Position numbers and translations under genes: made by a program
Part shown: positions 27,801 to 35,234 of the stretch, in pieces
Layout: each line of letters begins with the position of its first letter
Position numbering within the stretch: the first letter of the stretch is position 1
Assembly: GCF_001457775.1 (NCBI RefSeq)
Contig: NZ_CYSG01000002.1
Span: 62,001 to 126,000, forward strand
Reading direction: 5' to 3'
DNA: 64,000 nucleotides
Origin: Phaeobacter sp. CECT 5382
GTDB lineage: Bacteria > Pseudomonadota > Alphaproteobacteria > Rhodobacterales > Rhodobacteraceae
The notes under the pieces: model-generated
Databases searched by the model: none
What the model was told of the DNA's origin: nothing
The model's input: only the letters and a program-made list of their open reading frames with translations

Positions 27801-28221
27801 GGAAACGGCGCAGCAGCGACGAACAAAACGAATGGATGGTCTGGATCTTAAGCCCGCCGGGGGTTTCTATAGCGCGGGCAAACAGGGTGCGGGCCTGGGC
27901 CAGCCCCTCGGGTGAGATGACATCCTGTGCGCCCAGTTCTGTCAGGGCGGCGACCAGTGGCTCATCCGCCAGCATCGCCCATTCGCCCAGACGTTTGAAC
28001 AGCCGGTTCTGCATCTCGCTGGCGGCGGCCTTGGTATAGGTGAGGCAGAGGATATGCTGCGGCTGTACACCTTTGAGCAACAGCCGGGCCACCCGGTCTG
28101 TCAGCACCTTGGTCTTGCCGGAGCCGGCATTGGCTGCCAGCCAGGTCGAGGCATCGGGGCGGGCGGCGCGAAACTGCGCCTCAGATGCGGCATCACGGGT
28201 TTTGGTCGCAGGGCGGCTCAT
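24835..28221 (-). CDS. addA: ATP-dependent helicase-nuclease subunit AddA
   Basis: AddA is the UvrD-like helicase plus nuclease subunit of the AddAB enzyme, which resects double-strand breaks for RecA loading. The roughly 1128 aa show Walker A AANAGSGKTKVLTDR, ILVDEAQDTSPVQW (motif II), GDKKQSIYSFQGAD (motif III), LLYVALTRAEKWLIV (motif VI) and the C-terminal nuclease GTIDRLIVTPEKIIAVDFKS. ATG 28221 overlaps the addB stop (ATGA); upstream codons give no family sequence. Confidence 0.95.
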   Translation of the reverse strand: MSRPATKTRDAASEAQFRAARPDASTWLAANAGSGKTKVLTDRVARLLLKGVQPQHILCLTYTKAAASEMQNRLFKRLGEWAMLADEPLVAALTELGAQDVISPEGLAQARTLFARAIETPGGLKIQTIHSFCSSLLRRFPLEAGVSPQFSEMEDRASALLRAEIVEDFAKGARAHLVEPLARHVGGSDFEDLTAALCQRRADFDTALDWGDLLARFDLLVGFDQAALEQLVFIGGEADLLARTRDMLATGGTTDQRAAAKLAGISTPALSDLATLESVFLTGAGAKAPFSAKVGSFPTKKLRESHASLMDQLEPLMLRVEDARAKRLALVAAQKSQDLHQFAQAFLPEYEARKQLRGWLDFDDLILKARGLLNDPAVAAWVLYRLDGGIDHILVDEAQDTSPVQWDVIEKLAQEFTAGIGARSDVERTIFVVGDKKQSIYSFQGADPDAFDRMQVEFADRLAETGAGLQNAALEFSFRSSAAILRLVDLVFKDSPRAGFHAEALHRAFKSDLPGRVDLWPVVEKSEEDDDSDWTDPVDRPGKRHHTVVLADRIANQIKTMIDNKATLPIDGPKGPDGQMTFQRRPVHAGDFLILVQRRSELFSEIIRACKKADLPIAGADRLKVGAELAVKDIASLLSFLSTPEDSLALAEALKSPLFGWSEQMLFDLAHRRDGRQHLWAALRDRNTEFVDTMAVLDDLRDQTDFLRPFDLIERILTRHKGRQKLLGRLGPEAEDGINALLSQALAYEHSDIPSLTGFLVWMQTDDLEIKRQMGASGDMIRVMSVHGSKGLEAPIVILPDTAKRRAPTDAEIMVAEGTPLWKLPKDQMPDLLTTAREAAQEKQQNERLRLLYVALTRAEKWLIVAAAGDLSKEGDSWYQRVEAALTEGGASACDLPGGQGLRLEHGNWEGLEFVPHEVVSQPLPSLPATFEKTAPDYIAPEPAISPSDLGGAKALPGDQGLDEEAAKARGTRLHLLLEYLPGQPADSWEALADRLLPSAPDTAELLAEACAVLTSPDLAAVFVPDTLAEVAITADLDGKRLYGTIDRLIVTPEKIIAVDFKSNARVPDKVAACPLGLLRQMGAYAHALAQIYPDREIETALLWTRTARLMPLPHDVVTDALFQKLEP

Positions 28222-31208
28222 GTCAGGTCCTCTGGTGTCGGCGTCGCACTGCGATCCCATTCTCCAAACCGGGCAAGGTGGTCAAAGTCGCCAGCCAGAT
28301 CATCACGGTGCACCATGCGGCGGCTGGAATAGCCCTGATCCAGCTCGAAATAGGCACCGATCAGCTCTTTCAGTTCGTCCCAGATCTTGGCGGGTGGTTC
28401 ATCCCCGAGGGGGGCCGGGACTTCTTTCAAACTGGTGCCAAGGCCAATAAAGGCGGCGCGGGCGACTTCGGCGGGGCCGATGTCTTCAAAGGCGCCTTCT
28501 TCGGCCATGGCGGCCTCGATCAGCAGTTGTTTTTCAAATCGCTTTTGCTGCGCCTCAGAAGGCGGCGCGCCGGTTTTGTAGTCGTACAGATGCAAAAATC
28601 CGCGCTCATCCTGGTCAATGCGGTCAGCCCGGCAAGCGATGGCGAAATCCAGCGGATCCAGCCGGGCCTCGCCCATGACTTCGAGCTTGAGCGGGCGCGC
28701 ACGGGACTGGCGTTCCTGTTCAGACAGGATGAAATCTGCTGCCAGCCGCTTGATCCGCGACAGCCACAACAGGCGGGCGACGGGCCAGGGGACCTCTTGC
28801 TCCAGCAGTTGTCGGGCGGTTTCAATCAGATGATCCTGCGTCAGGCGGGTGGGATCTTCCAGACTGTCACGAATGAAGGTCTCAAAGATTTCATGCACCA
28901 CGGTGCCGCGCAGCAGGGCGTCGGGTTCGTGCACCAGCGGGTTCAGCGGCCGCAGGCGTAGCACATGTTTGGCATAGATCGCATAGGGGTCGCGGATCAG
29001 CCGGGGGATTTCGGTGATGGTCAGCCTGCGGGGGCGGGCCGCAAGGGGCGGGCGCGGTGACGGGCGCGCCGCAGGCGCAAGCGGTGTTGGTGCCTCAAGG
29101 GCGGCGACCCAGCCCAGCCAATCTGCGCCTCGCGCCCGCATGGCGTCCAGCGCGGATCTCCCGCCCTGATCGGGCAGGCCCGACAGCAGGTTGGTCAATC
29201 GGTTCAACCAGCGCGAAGCGACGGTATCGGCCTCATCCGAGCGGGCCGCACGGGTTAGCCAGACCTCGGGCGCGGCCACGGCCTGCTGAAAATCATGGGC
29301 CGACAGACCGATGCGGCGTTCGGGCAGCAATAGCCCGGCCTGATGGCGCAGTTGTCGGTTGAGCCAGGGATCGGGGCTGGCGGCTTCGGGCCAGCTGCCC
29401 TCGTTCAGCCCGCCCAGAATGACCAGATCAGCGCCCTGCACCCGGGCCTCCAGCGTGCCCCAGATCATGATCGATCCATAGGGCGCATCATAGTCGTGGA
29501 CCGCACGCTTTGCGTCGGAAAGTATCGCTGAGAGTAAATCTGCAAAATCACGGGCAGACATCTCACCGCCAAAGGAGGCTTCGTTTTCTAATTCTTCAAT
29601 AGCTTTGATAGCTTCTTCGCCAGCTTTCTTCTTCCAAAGAGTTCCGCTGAAGCTCGGGTCCATGATTTGGCTTCCGGCTGCAATAGCTTCGGCTAGTTTT
29701 CTCAGGCGTGAAACCCACTCAGTAAGTGGTAAGGTGCCATGTATTTGTTGGCTGGAAAAGTTCAGGCTTAGCCAGTCAATCCATCCCGAAAGCAGTGGTG
29801 CGGAACCTCTCTTGAGAGAATTTTTTTCATGTATCCAGGAAAATTTTTGAAAACTCTTGCTATCTGGGAACGGTGGGCCCTTTGCGCGTACGTGTAGCTC
29901 AAAATCATGCATATGCAGTACATGGGTTCCACGCTTAGCCTCTTTAACTTTACCGCCGTGCGCGAGCGGGTGTTTCAGCAGGGTCAGCAGGGCATCCGCC
30001 GTGAGCGGTTTGCAAAACAGCTCTGCCACGTGGCGCAAAAACCGCCCCGGAGGGGTCAGTTGCAGCGGCAGGCCGGCAGAATCGTCGGGCAGGATATTCC
30101 AGCGATCCAGTGCAGCCGAAACCTGACGTGTCAGCATGCGGTCGGGCGAGATCAGAGCTGCGGTCTTGCCCTCTTCGGCGGCCTTGCGCAGGCGCAGGGC
30201 GATGGCCAGCGCTTCGGATCGCGGGCTTGGGGCCTCGACCAGAGTCACATCTGCGCAGGCCTGATCAAGATCGCGCAGCGTGGGGCCTTCGCGCATCCAG
30301 GCATGGGTGACGGGCGCAGGGCGCAGCGCCAAGGATACCAGCCGGTTGCGGGCGATGCAGCTGGGTGCATCTGGCGTCCAGCGTTTGACATCACTGGGCG
30401 TCAGGTCCAGATCGTTGATCAGCTTGGCAAACCGGTACTGCGGATGATCCTCTGCCGTGAGCGCGTCATGGAGATGGGTCCAGACCTCGGGCGGTTGTTC
30501 AAAATCATAGCCGGGCAGTACCACGGCGCCCTGCGGCAGGCGGGCAATGGCTTGCATCAGCAACAGCGTGGTGCCGCGTGACCCGGTGGAACCTGCCAGA
30601 ATAATGGGGTGTTGGGGTGGGTTGTCTTGCCAGGCCTCGATCAGGTTCAGCACCACCTGACGCTGCCGGGCCTCGGCATCCATAGCGCCATCGTGGCTGG
30701 CGATGAAATCATCCGCGATGCCGATAAAGGCCTGCGCGCGAGACCAGTGGCCGGACAGGTCAGCGACATCGAGATTTCGGATGACATCGGTGGTGACGCC
30801 TTCGCCCTGCATTTCATCAATCAACCCGGCAAGGCTGTCGGACAGATCATAAAGCGAAGACCGCGCCGCCAGATCGGGCTGCGCATCAAGCAGTTTGGCG
30901 ATCAGCTGCGACAGCTCCAGACGACGGCGCAGCGGTGGCAGGGCCGGGGGCAGCCCCTGCAGGCTGGCCTCGCGCGCAAGATCGGTGAGCAGCCGCATCC
31001 GGGGCAGCAGCCGCGCCGGGCCTTCTTCGAACAGGAGGCGGGTACGGCGGGCCATACGGGTGGGATTTAGGATCAGTTCCACCCGTGCCAGCGCTTCGGG
31101 GGGCAGGGGTTCACTGCGGGTGATCAGGCCTTGGGCCAACGCACGGGGGAAATCCACCCCATTGGGGACAGCAAAGATACGCGGGGAGTCTTGTGGTTCA
31201 AACAACAT
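28218..31208 (-). CDS. addB: Double-strand break repair protein AddB
   Basis: AddB is the second nuclease-bearing subunit of AddAB. The 996 aa protein has the alphaproteobacterial AddB beginning DSPRIFAVPNGVDFPRAL, ILAGSTGSRGTTLLLMQAIA, WGTLEARVQGADLVILGGLN and the C-terminal nuclease motif LHLYDYKTGAPPS. It overlaps murU by 11 nt and addA by 4 nt. The block encoded by about 29520-29960 (residues roughly 420-560) is strikingly AT-rich and uses different codons from the rest, as if replaced by recombination. Confidence 0.94.
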   Translation of the reverse strand: MLFEPQDSPRIFAVPNGVDFPRALAQGLITRSEPLPPEALARVELILNPTRMARRTRLLFEEGPARLLPRMRLLTDLAREASLQGLPPALPPLRRRLELSQLIAKLLDAQPDLAARSSLYDLSDSLAGLIDEMQGEGVTTDVIRNLDVADLSGHWSRAQAFIGIADDFIASHDGAMDAEARQRQVVLNLIEAWQDNPPQHPIILAGSTGSRGTTLLLMQAIARLPQGAVVLPGYDFEQPPEVWTHLHDALTAEDHPQYRFAKLINDLDLTPSDVKRWTPDAPSCIARNRLVSLALRPAPVTHAWMREGPTLRDLDQACADVTLVEAPSPRSEALAIALRLRKAAEEGKTAALISPDRMLTRQVSAALDRWNILPDDSAGLPLQLTPPGRFLRHVAELFCKPLTADALLTLLKHPLAHGGKVKEAKRGTHVLHMHDFELHVRAKGPPFPDSKSFQKFSWIHEKNSLKRGSAPLLSGWIDWLSLNFSSQQIHGTLPLTEWVSRLRKLAEAIAAGSQIMDPSFSGTLWKKKAGEEAIKAIEELENEASFGGEMSARDFADLLSAILSDAKRAVHDYDAPYGSIMIWGTLEARVQGADLVILGGLNEGSWPEAASPDPWLNRQLRHQAGLLLPERRIGLSAHDFQQAVAAPEVWLTRAARSDEADTVASRWLNRLTNLLSGLPDQGGRSALDAMRARGADWLGWVAALEAPTPLAPAARPSPRPPLAARPRRLTITEIPRLIRDPYAIYAKHVLRLRPLNPLVHEPDALLRGTVVHEIFETFIRDSLEDPTRLTQDHLIETARQLLEQEVPWPVARLLWLSRIKRLAADFILSEQERQSRARPLKLEVMGEARLDPLDFAIACRADRIDQDERGFLHLYDYKTGAPPSEAQQKRFEKQLLIEAAMAEEGAFEDIGPAEVARAAFIGLGTSLKEVPAPLGDEPPAKIWDELKELIGAYFELDQGYSSRRMVHRDDLAGDFDHLARFGEWDRSATPTPEDLT

Positions 31209-31893
31209 CTGCTGCTATCAATTCCTCTGCCAGAGCAATGCCTTCGGGATGGCCGACATCGCACCAGTGGCCGTGATATTCCACCGCAAAAAGGCGGTCC
31301 TGTGTCGCAATCTGGTTCCACAACAGGTTCAGCGAAAACACGGGGTCAGGGATGTCCGCAAGACCGGTTGTTTTGACAATCTGCACGCCGCCATAGACCA
31401 GATCACCGCCCCGGCTGAGACGCCCATCGGTGTCGGCAGAGAAGTCTCCGGCTCCCTTGCGACCCCAGCAGCGGGCAGAGGGGATGCAGACCAGAAGGGC
31501 ATCCATCCGGGCGGGATCCCAGGCCTGGAGCGCCAGGGCAAAGGGGTTTGTGCCTTTCCAGATCACATCCGTGTTAGCGGTAAAAACCGGATCAGGCCCC
31601 AACAGAGGCAGGGCATGACGAAGCCCGCCGCCGGTATCCAGAACTTCGGGCATCTCAGGGCTGAGATGCACATCCTGGGGTGTCAAATGGCTGGTCAAGA
31701 CATCCGGTAGATAGTGCAGATTGGCGACAACCCGGTCCGGCTTCAGTGCCTTTGCCAGATCCAGCGTATGATCAATCAGGGGGCGGCCTGCGACCGGGAT
31801 CATCGGTTTCGGACAGGTCTTGGTCAGTGCCTTCATGCGGGTGCCAAAGCCGGCAGCAAAGAGCATGACATTCGGAGTGGGGGTGTCGGTCAT
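31198..31893 (-). CDS. murU: Sugar-1-phosphate nucleotidyltransferase, MurU type
   Basis: This is a probable N-acetylmuramate-1-phosphate uridylyltransferase of the peptidoglycan recycling pathway. The 231 aa have the nucleotide-binding MLFAAGFGTRMKALT, KPMIPVAGRPLIDHTL, ETGG-like DTGGGLRHAL and the metal-binding Asp in FTANTDVIW. It is coupled to the kinase gene upstream (4-nt overlap), the pairing seen for amgK-murU in Pseudomonas, which is the main argument for the specificity. Other NDP-sugar synthases are possible. Confidence 0.85.
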   Translation of the reverse strand: MTDTPTPNVMLFAAGFGTRMKALTKTCPKPMIPVAGRPLIDHTLDLAKALKPDRVVANLHYLPDVLTSHLTPQDVHLSPEMPEVLDTGGGLRHALPLLGPDPVFTANTDVIWKGTNPFALALQAWDPARMDALLVCIPSARCWGRKGAGDFSADTDGRLSRGGDLVYGGVQIVKTTGLADIPDPVFSLNLLWNQIATQDRLFAVEYHGHWCDVGHPEGIALAEELIAADVV

Positions 31894-32888
31894 GGACGCA
31901 GCTTTGCAAGGTTTTCGGGGGTGGGAGCAGGCAGCTCTTCTACCAGCCAGTCTGCCAGCGGTGCCACGGCGGGGTGTTCCAATGCGCGGGTGACATGGCC
32001 CCAGACCCGGGGGATCAGGTCAATATACTGCGCCTTGCCATGGTCCAGCGAAAGCCGGGCAAAAACTCCCAATATGCGCAGGTTGCGCTGCAATCCGATC
32101 ATCGCATAGGCGGCACGAAAGCCGGAGGCATCCAGATCAGTTGCGGCAATGTAGCGGTCGATCATCTGCATCTCGATGGCGGCGGACACATCGCGGCGCG
32201 CATCCTGCAACAGCGAGACCAGATCATAGGCCGGGTGGCCGATATGGGCGTCCTGAAAATCAATTACTCCGACGCGGGCAATGCCGTCTCGATCCGGTAG
32301 CCACATCAGGTTCTGTGCATGAAAATCCCGGTGAACTATGACCATGTCGCCCCGTAGGGTCTGGCGCAGGATGGCGTCGAATTCAGCCTCAAAGCGGTGT
32401 TGCAGGGCCGGATCGGTAGCGCCAAGGATCCCGCCCCGGTAGCGTTCGATGACCAAACCCGACAGCTGTGATAGGGCGCGAGGTGTCAATGGGGTGAGAT
32501 TCGGAACAGGCCCTCGATGTAGCGCCACCAACAGGTCAACTGCGGCTTCGTAGAGCGGGCGTTCTTGATTGGGGTCTTCCTTGATGACCTCGTAAAACCG
32601 ATCGTCGCCTAAGTCTTCTGTCAGCAGAAAGCCGTTTTGTGCATCTTCGCTGTGAATGGCGGGGGCGCTGATGCCCTGATTGCGCAACAGGGCTGCAATG
32701 CGCACGAAGGGGCGGATGTCCTCGCCTGTGTCAGGAGGAGCGTCCATCAACACAAGTTTGCGGCCATTCGGACTGGTCAGGCGTTCGTAGCGCCGCATCG
32801 ATGCATCGCCAGCAAGCGGGGCACGCTGCCAGTCGCCACGGCCACTGCGCTGAAGAAAAACGGCGATCTGGGTGTCACGATCAGTCAT
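31890..32888 (-). CDS. amgK: Anomeric sugar kinase of the aminoglycoside phosphotransferase family (AmgK-like)
   Basis: A kinase-like protein of about 332 aa with the APH catalytic motif IVHRDFHAQNLMW and the metal-binding GVIDFQDAHIGHPAYDL. The partner gene murU and the neighbouring tsaE match the known tsaE-amgK-murU arrangement, so the likely reaction is phosphorylation of MurNAc or GlcNAc at C1. ATG 32888 is preferred: it overlaps the tsaE stop by 8 nt, while an upstream ATG at 32906 would lie well inside tsaE. Confidence 0.86.
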   Translation of the reverse strand: MTDRDTQIAVFLQRSGRGDWQRAPLAGDASMRRYERLTSPNGRKLVLMDAPPDTGEDIRPFVRIAALLRNQGISAPAIHSEDAQNGFLLTEDLGDDRFYEVIKEDPNQERPLYEAAVDLLVALHRGPVPNLTPLTPRALSQLSGLVIERYRGGILGATDPALQHRFEAEFDAILRQTLRGDMVIVHRDFHAQNLMWLPDRDGIARVGVIDFQDAHIGHPAYDLVSLLQDARRDVSAAIEMQMIDRYIAATDLDASGFRAAYAMIGLQRNLRILGVFARLSLDHGKAQYIDLIPRVWGHVTRALEHPAVAPLADWLVEELPAPTPENLAKLRP

Positions 32889-33456
32889 GGGGAATTTCAC
32901 CAGCAATCTTTGGGCCTATGGCGTCGAGCAGGCTTTGCCAGCGGGGATCGCTCCAGGTCAGGGTCAACTGGCGCGCGTCTTCGTCTGATGGATCCAGGGC
33001 CAGCGTCAGATGCAGGGCCTGCGGCGGAGTAAGCTCTGCCAGCCGATCCGGCCATTCGATCAGACAGATGGCATCGTCAAAGGCATCAATCAGGCCAAGC
33101 TCCTCGATCTCATCCAGCGACGACAGGCGGTAGAGGTCGGCATGCCACAGCTCACCGGCGCTGACGTCATATGTCTGTACCAGGGTAAAGGTGGGCGAGG
33201 GGACATCTTCGGGACTGTCCATCAGCGATTGAATCAGGCTGCGGGAAAAATGCGTTTTGCCGGCACCGATCGGCCCTTCCAGCAACAGGCAGTCGCCGGG
33301 GTGCAGCTGTTGGGCGATACGCTGCGCGAGACCTGTTGTGTCCTCAGCAGAGGACAAGGTGCAGGAAAACGGGCTGCGTACAGGCGGCTCAACGGATGGC
33401 CTGGGAGGCGGCTTTGCAGAGACATCAGGAGGGATTGGAAGCGGGGGTTTGGTCAT
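32881..33456 (-). CDS. tsaE: tRNA threonylcarbamoyladenosine biosynthesis ATPase TsaE
   Basis: TsaE is the ATPase of the t6A37 tRNA modification complex with TsaB and TsaD. The C-terminal 155 residues show the family core: LEGPIGAGKTHFSRSLIQ (Walker A), SPTFTLVQTY and HADLYRL. A proline-rich N-terminal extension of about 30 residues (KPPLPIPPDVSAKPPPRPSV) precedes it and makes the 191 aa longer than usual; a start further in cannot be excluded. It is the first gene of the operon down to addA. TsaD is encoded elsewhere in this window at 43845. Confidence 0.92.
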   Translation of the reverse strand: MTKPPLPIPPDVSAKPPPRPSVEPPVRSPFSCTLSSAEDTTGLAQRIAQQLHPGDCLLLEGPIGAGKTHFSRSLIQSLMDSPEDVPSPTFTLVQTYDVSAGELWHADLYRLSSLDEIEELGLIDAFDDAICLIEWPDRLAELTPPQALHLTLALDPSDEDARQLTLTWSDPRWQSLLDAIGPKIAGEIPHD

Positions 33457-33497
33457 TCCAGCACCATGCCTTTGGTGCGGCGGCGCTGCAAGTCAGA

Positions 33498-33531
33498 AGG
33501 GGCGGGAACAACCTGTGCTGTTCCCGCCCCT
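33498..33531. repeat. Inverted repeat upstream of tsaE
   Basis: AGGGGCGGGAACA and TGTTCCCGCCCCT form a perfect 13-bp stem with an 8-nt loop between the PAS gene and tsaE. It has no T run on either strand. It could be an operator, a processing site or an attenuator. Confidence 0.6.
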
Positions 33532-33554
33532 GAATGTCTTGACGTGAGATATGT

Positions 33555-33582
33555 CGCCTGGTTTTTAAAGGTTAACCAGGCG
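33555..33582. terminator. Hairpin after the PAS-domain gene
   Basis: CGCCTGGTT and AACCAGGCG form a 9-bp perfect stem with a 10-nt loop, 6 nt after the stop of the PAS gene on the minus strand. There is no strong U tract. It probably ends or stabilises that transcript. Confidence 0.5.
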
Positions 33583-33588
33583 GGATTA

Positions 33589-35145
33589 TCAGGCAGAGCC
33601 GCTTTGATCCGTGATGGCGAATTTCTGCTGCTCGGCTGGGGGCAGCGCAGGCTGCGGCGTCTGGAAACTGACCATTGTGGCGCCATTCTGGACCGCGCTC
33701 ACTTTACACAGCAGCGGCGTGCCATCGCGCAGCTGTACCTGGGACCACCAGGGCGTGCGCGCCTCGCTGCCGGCAACGAAATCGCGGATCTCACCCCAGA
33801 CCGGGGTGGCGCTGCAGGTGTCCTGCCAAATACGCGCGGCATCCATGATCGAAACCTTGGCAAAGCTGGCGTCGGGATCCATTTTCCACAGGCCGTGATA
33901 GGCCTCGTTGGAGAAACTCATGGTGCCATCATTGTTGAAGACGGCGATTGCCTCGTCCATCTGATCCATGATCGACTGGCCCATTTCCAACTCAGAGCGG
34001 AATTGACGGGTCAGGGTGACTTCGGCGGTGATGTCTTCGAACAAAAAGGCGATGGCACCGTCGGGATGCGGACGACCAGACACCGAATAGACAGAGCCCG
34101 ATGGCAGCGACCATGTTTCCTGATAGCGCCCTTCGGCGGCGGCCTTCAACAGATCTTCGATCTGGTGGCGCCAGCTGGAATAGTTCTTTGGTTCCGGCAT
34201 CATGCGTTGATCACGCAGGCGATCAAAAAAGGTCATGAGTGTCGGACGCGAGCTGAGAAAGCTGGCCGGCAGGGCGGTCAGGTCGATCAGCACCGGGTTG
34301 AACAGCACCAGTTGCCGGTTGCGGTCAAAGATCGCCAGACCAATTGAAAGCTGGGCAAAAGTTTTGGCCAGCGTCTGCACAAAGTTGCGCTGGGCGGCTT
34401 CGGCATCGACGACGGCATTCACATCCACCGCGTGACACAGCCAGCCGGCTTCGGTTTCGGTGGTGGAAATATTATACCACAGACGTTTGGTGCTTTCGGG
34501 CATCGGGATCGAGATGCGCTCGGGCTTGCCGCTGGATTTCGGTTCATCCAGATTGGTGAACAAAGGCTCGGAAAAATCGCTATTTCGGCCCCGGATCTTG
34601 TTGCTGAGATCGTCATAGGCAAGGTTCGACCAGGTGACAGCACCCTCGTCGGATTGCAGCCAGACAGGGTACGGAGCCTGATGCACCGCAGCGCGCAGGG
34701 TCGTCAGTTCCTGATCCAGCGATTTGTTTTGTTCTTCCAAGGTGCTTCGACGCAGTTGCACGCGGGTGATGCCGTCGATCCATTCGCAATGGGCTTCGCG
34801 GCTTTCGGCAGAGGCCGTGCCTGACAGGACCAGTGGGCCGACGTCTTTGAGAAACCCAGGGCTTTGCGGTAGGCCAGGATAGTTGCGCGCCAGCTGGTCA
34901 CGCAGCATGTTCCAGCTGAAATGTTCGGCGTGATCGCCAATGAATTTACGCGCGCCGGAGGACCAGCCGATCAAGCTGGTGTCATCAAAGAGGAAAACCG
35001 CATCGGTGCGGCCATCGCCGATCAGAAGATCCTGCTCGAGACCTTTTGATTTCTGCTCGGGAGAAAGCCACCAGACGGCAACCGCTGCTGTGGCGCAGCA
35101 AAGTGTGGCCAGCATAAACCACTCGATAGAGATGATATTCTGCAT
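33589..35145 (-). CDS. Membrane-anchored PAS-domain protein without a kinase domain
   Basis: A 518 aa protein with one N-terminal membrane segment (about residues 9-27, FMLATLCCATAAVAVWWL) and a mostly soluble remainder. It contains a first sensory region (DAVFLFDDTSLIGWSSGARKF), a coiled coil near LEEQNKSLDQELTTLRAAV, a PAS-like segment (APYPVWLQSDEGAVTWSN) and a second PAS region (SIGLAIFDRNRQLVLFNP, then DEAIAVFNNDGTMSFSNEAY). No histidine kinase, GGDEF, EAL or HTH follows. It is adjacent to regB and has a perfect CtrA box 53 nt upstream. A scaffold or ligand-sensing partner is a plausible role, but this is inference. Confidence 0.8.
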   Translation of the reverse strand: MQNIISIEWFMLATLCCATAAVAVWWLSPEQKSKGLEQDLLIGDGRTDAVFLFDDTSLIGWSSGARKFIGDHAEHFSWNMLRDQLARNYPGLPQSPGFLKDVGPLVLSGTASAESREAHCEWIDGITRVQLRRSTLEEQNKSLDQELTTLRAAVHQAPYPVWLQSDEGAVTWSNLAYDDLSNKIRGRNSDFSEPLFTNLDEPKSSGKPERISIPMPESTKRLWYNISTTETEAGWLCHAVDVNAVVDAEAAQRNFVQTLAKTFAQLSIGLAIFDRNRQLVLFNPVLIDLTALPASFLSSRPTLMTFFDRLRDQRMMPEPKNYSSWRHQIEDLLKAAAEGRYQETWSLPSGSVYSVSGRPHPDGAIAFLFEDITAEVTLTRQFRSELEMGQSIMDQMDEAIAVFNNDGTMSFSNEAYHGLWKMDPDASFAKVSIMDAARIWQDTCSATPVWGEIRDFVAGSEARTPWWSQVQLRDGTPLLCKVSAVQNGATMVSFQTPQPALPPAEQQKFAITDQSGSA

Positions 35146-35197
35146 TTTGTCCTGCCTATGTCAGTGCTCGTTTTTCCCTATGGTGGCCTCAAAATGG

Positions 35198-35212
35198 TTA
35201 AATCAAGTTTAA
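35198..35212 (-). promoter_or_regulatory. CtrA-type box upstream of the PAS-domain gene
   Basis: TTAA-ATCAAGT-TTAA matches TTAA-N7-TTAA at all eight fixed positions. It lies 53 nt before the ATG at 35145, the position expected for direct control by CtrA. Confidence 0.55.
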
Positions 35213-35234
35213 TTGATTACCAAAAAATGAATAG

